Source: a virus. Taken from it: a DNA stretch of 34,765 bases. Positions within the stretch are counted from its first letter, which is position 1, and every line of letters begins with the position of its first letter. This document shows positions 32,675-34,765 of this stretch, one piece after another. The DNA is taken from the IMG/VR virus record IMGVR_UViG_3300046451_002535, positions 1 through 34,765 of that record; one strand, 5' to 3'. Under the pieces are notes generated by a model. The model did no database searches, was not told the origin of the DNA, and worked only from the letters and a program-made list of their open reading frames with translations. Position numbers and translations under genes: made by a program.

Positions 32675-34765
32675 GTAGCTTTACACAACAGTTCACAGAA
32701 TATAAAGATTGCTGCCCTCCAGGGGTACGCCTTCCAGAAATTCAAATAGAGCAGAAATATTACGATATGCTTGAAGCGGATAATAAAATATCCAACTTTG
32801 ACTTTCTTAGAAAACTTTGCCACAAAGGGGTTTACGATAAAGGAATAGATAAGTTTAAAAATAAGAAAGATTATTTCGATAGAGCAAAGTCAGAATTAAA
32901 GATATTAGAAGAGTTGGGATTTATAGATTATATTTTATTAAACTGGGATATAATTAATTTTTGCCACGAGAAAGACATTCCTACTGGGCCAGGCAGGGGA
33001 TCCGCAGCAGGCTCGCTTGTTTTGTACTTGATTGGGGTTACAGATGTTGATCCAGTAAAATATAACTTATTCTTTGAAAGGTTTGTTTCTAAAAGTCGAG
33101 CAAAGAAAACTATTCAAGACGGAATAACATTCTTGGACGGAAGTCTTCTCGCTGATGTTGACAATGATATAGCTTATGAAAGAAGGATTGAAGTTATAGA
33201 ATACATTGAAAGGAAACACCCTTCTCGAACAGCTAAAATATTAACACTTAATACTTTAAGCGGCAAGTTATGCGTCAAGGAATGCGGTAAAATAGTAGGG
33301 GAGCTTAGCGAACAGGATGTTAATTTAGTTAGCACAACAATACCTAAAAAATTCGGAGTAGTACTGCCGCTTCTTTCGGCGATACAAGAAAGCGAAAAAT
33401 TCGCAGATTGGGCCTCTGAAAATTCAGAGACTTTCGAGATTGCGTTAAAGCTTGAAGGTTTAAATAAAAATACAGGAGTTCATCCTAGTGGGATAGCTAT
33501 TTCGCATAGCACCATAACCGACATTTGCCCTGTTCAAAAAACAAACGACGGAAATTTAGTGACGGGTTATGACATGAACTGGGTATCGGAATTAATGGTT
33601 AAATTTGATATTCTTGGACTAAGAACCTTAAGCGTTATTTATGATGTATGCAAAACTATTGGTCAAGATATATCTCAAATGGATCTTAATGACCCCAAAA
33701 TCTTCAAACCTCTACAGTCTTTAAAAACCCCTCATGGATTATTTCAGCTTGAATCAGATACAAATTTCAAGGTTTGTAAGAAAATCAAGCCAAAAAGCCT
33801 TGAGCAGTTGAGTGCTGTGGTAGCTATTGGAAGACCAGGAGCTTTAGACTTTTTAGACGCTTACGTTAAATACTCTGAAACAGAAGAGCCTCAAGTAATT
33901 CATGAATTCTTTAGGGATGTTTTAGATTATACCGGAGGAATACCTCTTTATCAAGAACAATTAATGCAGATGGCCGTTAAAGTTGGATTCACTCTGGACG
34001 AGTCTGAGCAACTGAGAAGGATAGTTGGCAAAAAGAAAGTTGATCAAATGCCAGCATGGAAGGCAAAAATTCAGCAAAAAATAATAGAAAAAGACTTACC
34101 AACAGAAGTTGGAGAAGTTTTGTGGAGAGTCGCAGAAGATAGCGCAAACTATTCTTTTAATAAATCTCACTCGCTGGCATATGCGACGTTAGCGGCGTGG
34201 ACTGCTTATCTTAAATTTAATTACCCACAAGAGTTTTTCATGTCATTGCTGAAGATGACTAAGTATGAGCCGGCGCCACAAGAAGAAATAGCGTCTATAT
34301 CAAGAGAGTTATCTAATTTTGGAATCAAATTGCTTTCTCCGGATTTGGCGAAATCCAAGATGGACTTCTCTACGGAAGGTAAAGATATAAGGTTTGGGCT
34401 GAACAGTGTGAAAGGTGTTAGTGAAAAATCTTTGCAATCTCTTAGGGATTTTAGGTCTAGTGAGACCCCAACAAAATACGATATTTTCTTGGCAGCAAAA
34501 CAAGCGGGCCTCAATATAGGAATACTATCAGCTCTGTGTCAGGCTGGAGCTCTCCAAAGCAAAGGCTCAAACAGATCCTTAATGGCGTTAGAAGCTCAAG
34601 CATTTAATCTTCTAACAGATAGAGAAAAGAGAAATTTCATACTTCTTGGAGAAAAGTACGATTATAAATTATTAAATTGTATAGCTGACGCTAAAAACCA
34701 AGAAATGGTGGGAGACGACGGGAAACCCTTAATGAAAGAGTCTAGATTCAAAACATTCAAAAAGA
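32671..34765 (+). CDS. dnaE: DNA polymerase III alpha, polymerase part, 3-prime end beyond window
   Basis: At least 698 residues, open to the right edge. It starts at the polymerase domain and lacks PHP. GPGRGSAAGS (106-115) is the universal DnaE nucleotide-binding loop. DVDND (162-166) replaces the usual DxD of the metal site after a short insertion (KKTIQDGITFLDGSLL), and the third catalytic Asp is in VKFDILGLRTL (Asp 313). LYQEQLMQMA, RIVGKKK and FNKSHSLAYATLAAW are the classical palm-fingers phrases of the family. This is the replicative polymerase of the phage; the PHP part is encoded separately upstream, with the SET and proofreading genes between. The start is fixed by the ATGA overlap. 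Confidence 0.92.
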   Translation, partial: MSSFTQQFTEYKDCCPPGVRLPEIQIEQKYYDMLEADNKISNFDFLRKLCHKGVYDKGIDKFKNKKDYFDRAKSELKILEELGFIDYILLNWDIINFCHEKDIPTGPGRGSAAGSLVLYLIGVTDVDPVKYNLFFERFVSKSRAKKTIQDGITFLDGSLLADVDNDIAYERRIEVIEYIERKHPSRTAKILTLNTLSGKLCVKECGKIVGELSEQDVNLVSTTIPKKFGVVLPLLSAIQESEKFADWASENSETFEIALKLEGLNKNTGVHPSGIAISHSTITDICPVQKTNDGNLVTGYDMNWVSELMVKFDILGLRTLSVIYDVCKTIGQDISQMDLNDPKIFKPLQSLKTPHGLFQLESDTNFKVCKKIKPKSLEQLSAVVAIGRPGALDFLDAYVKYSETEEPQVIHEFFRDVLDYTGGIPLYQEQLMQMAVKVGFTLDESEQLRRIVGKKKVDQMPAWKAKIQQKIIEKDLPTEVGEVLWRVAEDSANYSFNKSHSLAYATLAAWTAYLKFNYPQEFFMSLLKMTKYEPAPQEEIASISRELSNFGIKLLSPDLAKSKMDFSTEGKDIRFGLNSVKGVSEKSLQSLRDFRSSETPTKYDIFLAAKQAGLNIGILSALCQAGALQSKGSNRSLMALEAQAFNLLTDREKRNFILLGEKYDYKLLNCIADAKNQEMVGDDGKPLMKESRFKTFKK

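Noticed and set aside
30771-34765. Polymerase gene broken by a frameshift
   Set aside because: The two parts are 1.1 kb apart with two intact genes between them, and each part has its own start.

Overview
The window looks like part of a large AT-rich tailed-phage genome. A tail-fibre-like gene, a small probable virion gene and a portal gene lie on the minus strand (1-4494). From about 4.6 kb to the right edge everything reads on the plus strand: recombination and replication genes, nucleotide and sugar metabolism, a set of host-like cell-surface genes, and a DNA polymerase III gene cut off by the window edge. The host-like genes (DUF1549/DUF1553, two DUF1501 proteins, and a secreted protein ending in Trp/Tyr-rich repeats) are typical of the Planctomycetota-Verrucomicrobiota group. 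I therefore infer a phage of such a host, probably marine.

Layout. 1-1892 tail fibre with 108-bp internal repeats; 1963-2493 small structural protein; 2497-4494 portal; 4588-4764 small ORF on the other strand; 4809-6836 membrane coiled-coil protein; 6868-9004 a small basic protein, a UvsX/RecA recombinase, a small nuclease and an acidic protein; 9036-12662 DnaB helicase, Toprim primase-like protein and a RecB/Cas4-type nuclease; 12643-15034 Nudix hydrolase and the two GDP-L-fucose enzymes; 15045-16076 a basic protein of unknown role followed by a terminator; 16179-18228 a TnpB-like nuclease and a tandem RNA array; 18317-19226 a porin-like barrel and a two-helix membrane peptide, then a terminator; 19402-22902 ribonucleotide reductase NrdA and NrdB; 22935-30694 the host-like surface cargo; 30771 to the end a split DNA polymerase III alpha with a SET-domain gene and a DnaQ-type exonuclease between its two parts.

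The most striking element is at 16179-18228. A TnpB/Cas12-type RuvC protein is followed directly, on the same strand, by six units repeating at exactly 103 bp. Each unit is nearly invariant except for one 7-bp block at the same place, which differs in all six at chance-level identity. Every unit carries a terminator-like hairpin, but only the last has a T-run. The first unit overlaps the last codons of the protein gene. This reads as one transcript from a good promoter at 16143, made of a nuclease mRNA plus six guide-like RNAs with 7-nt variable blocks. It is not a CRISPR array and not a normal single-omegaRNA TnpB locus. I know of no description of such a locus, but I could not search.

Other notable points are strong sigma70-type promoters with 17-bp spacers placed so that transcription should start at or next to the start codon (leaderless mRNAs), a NrdB with class Ic-type residues, and the split polymerase.
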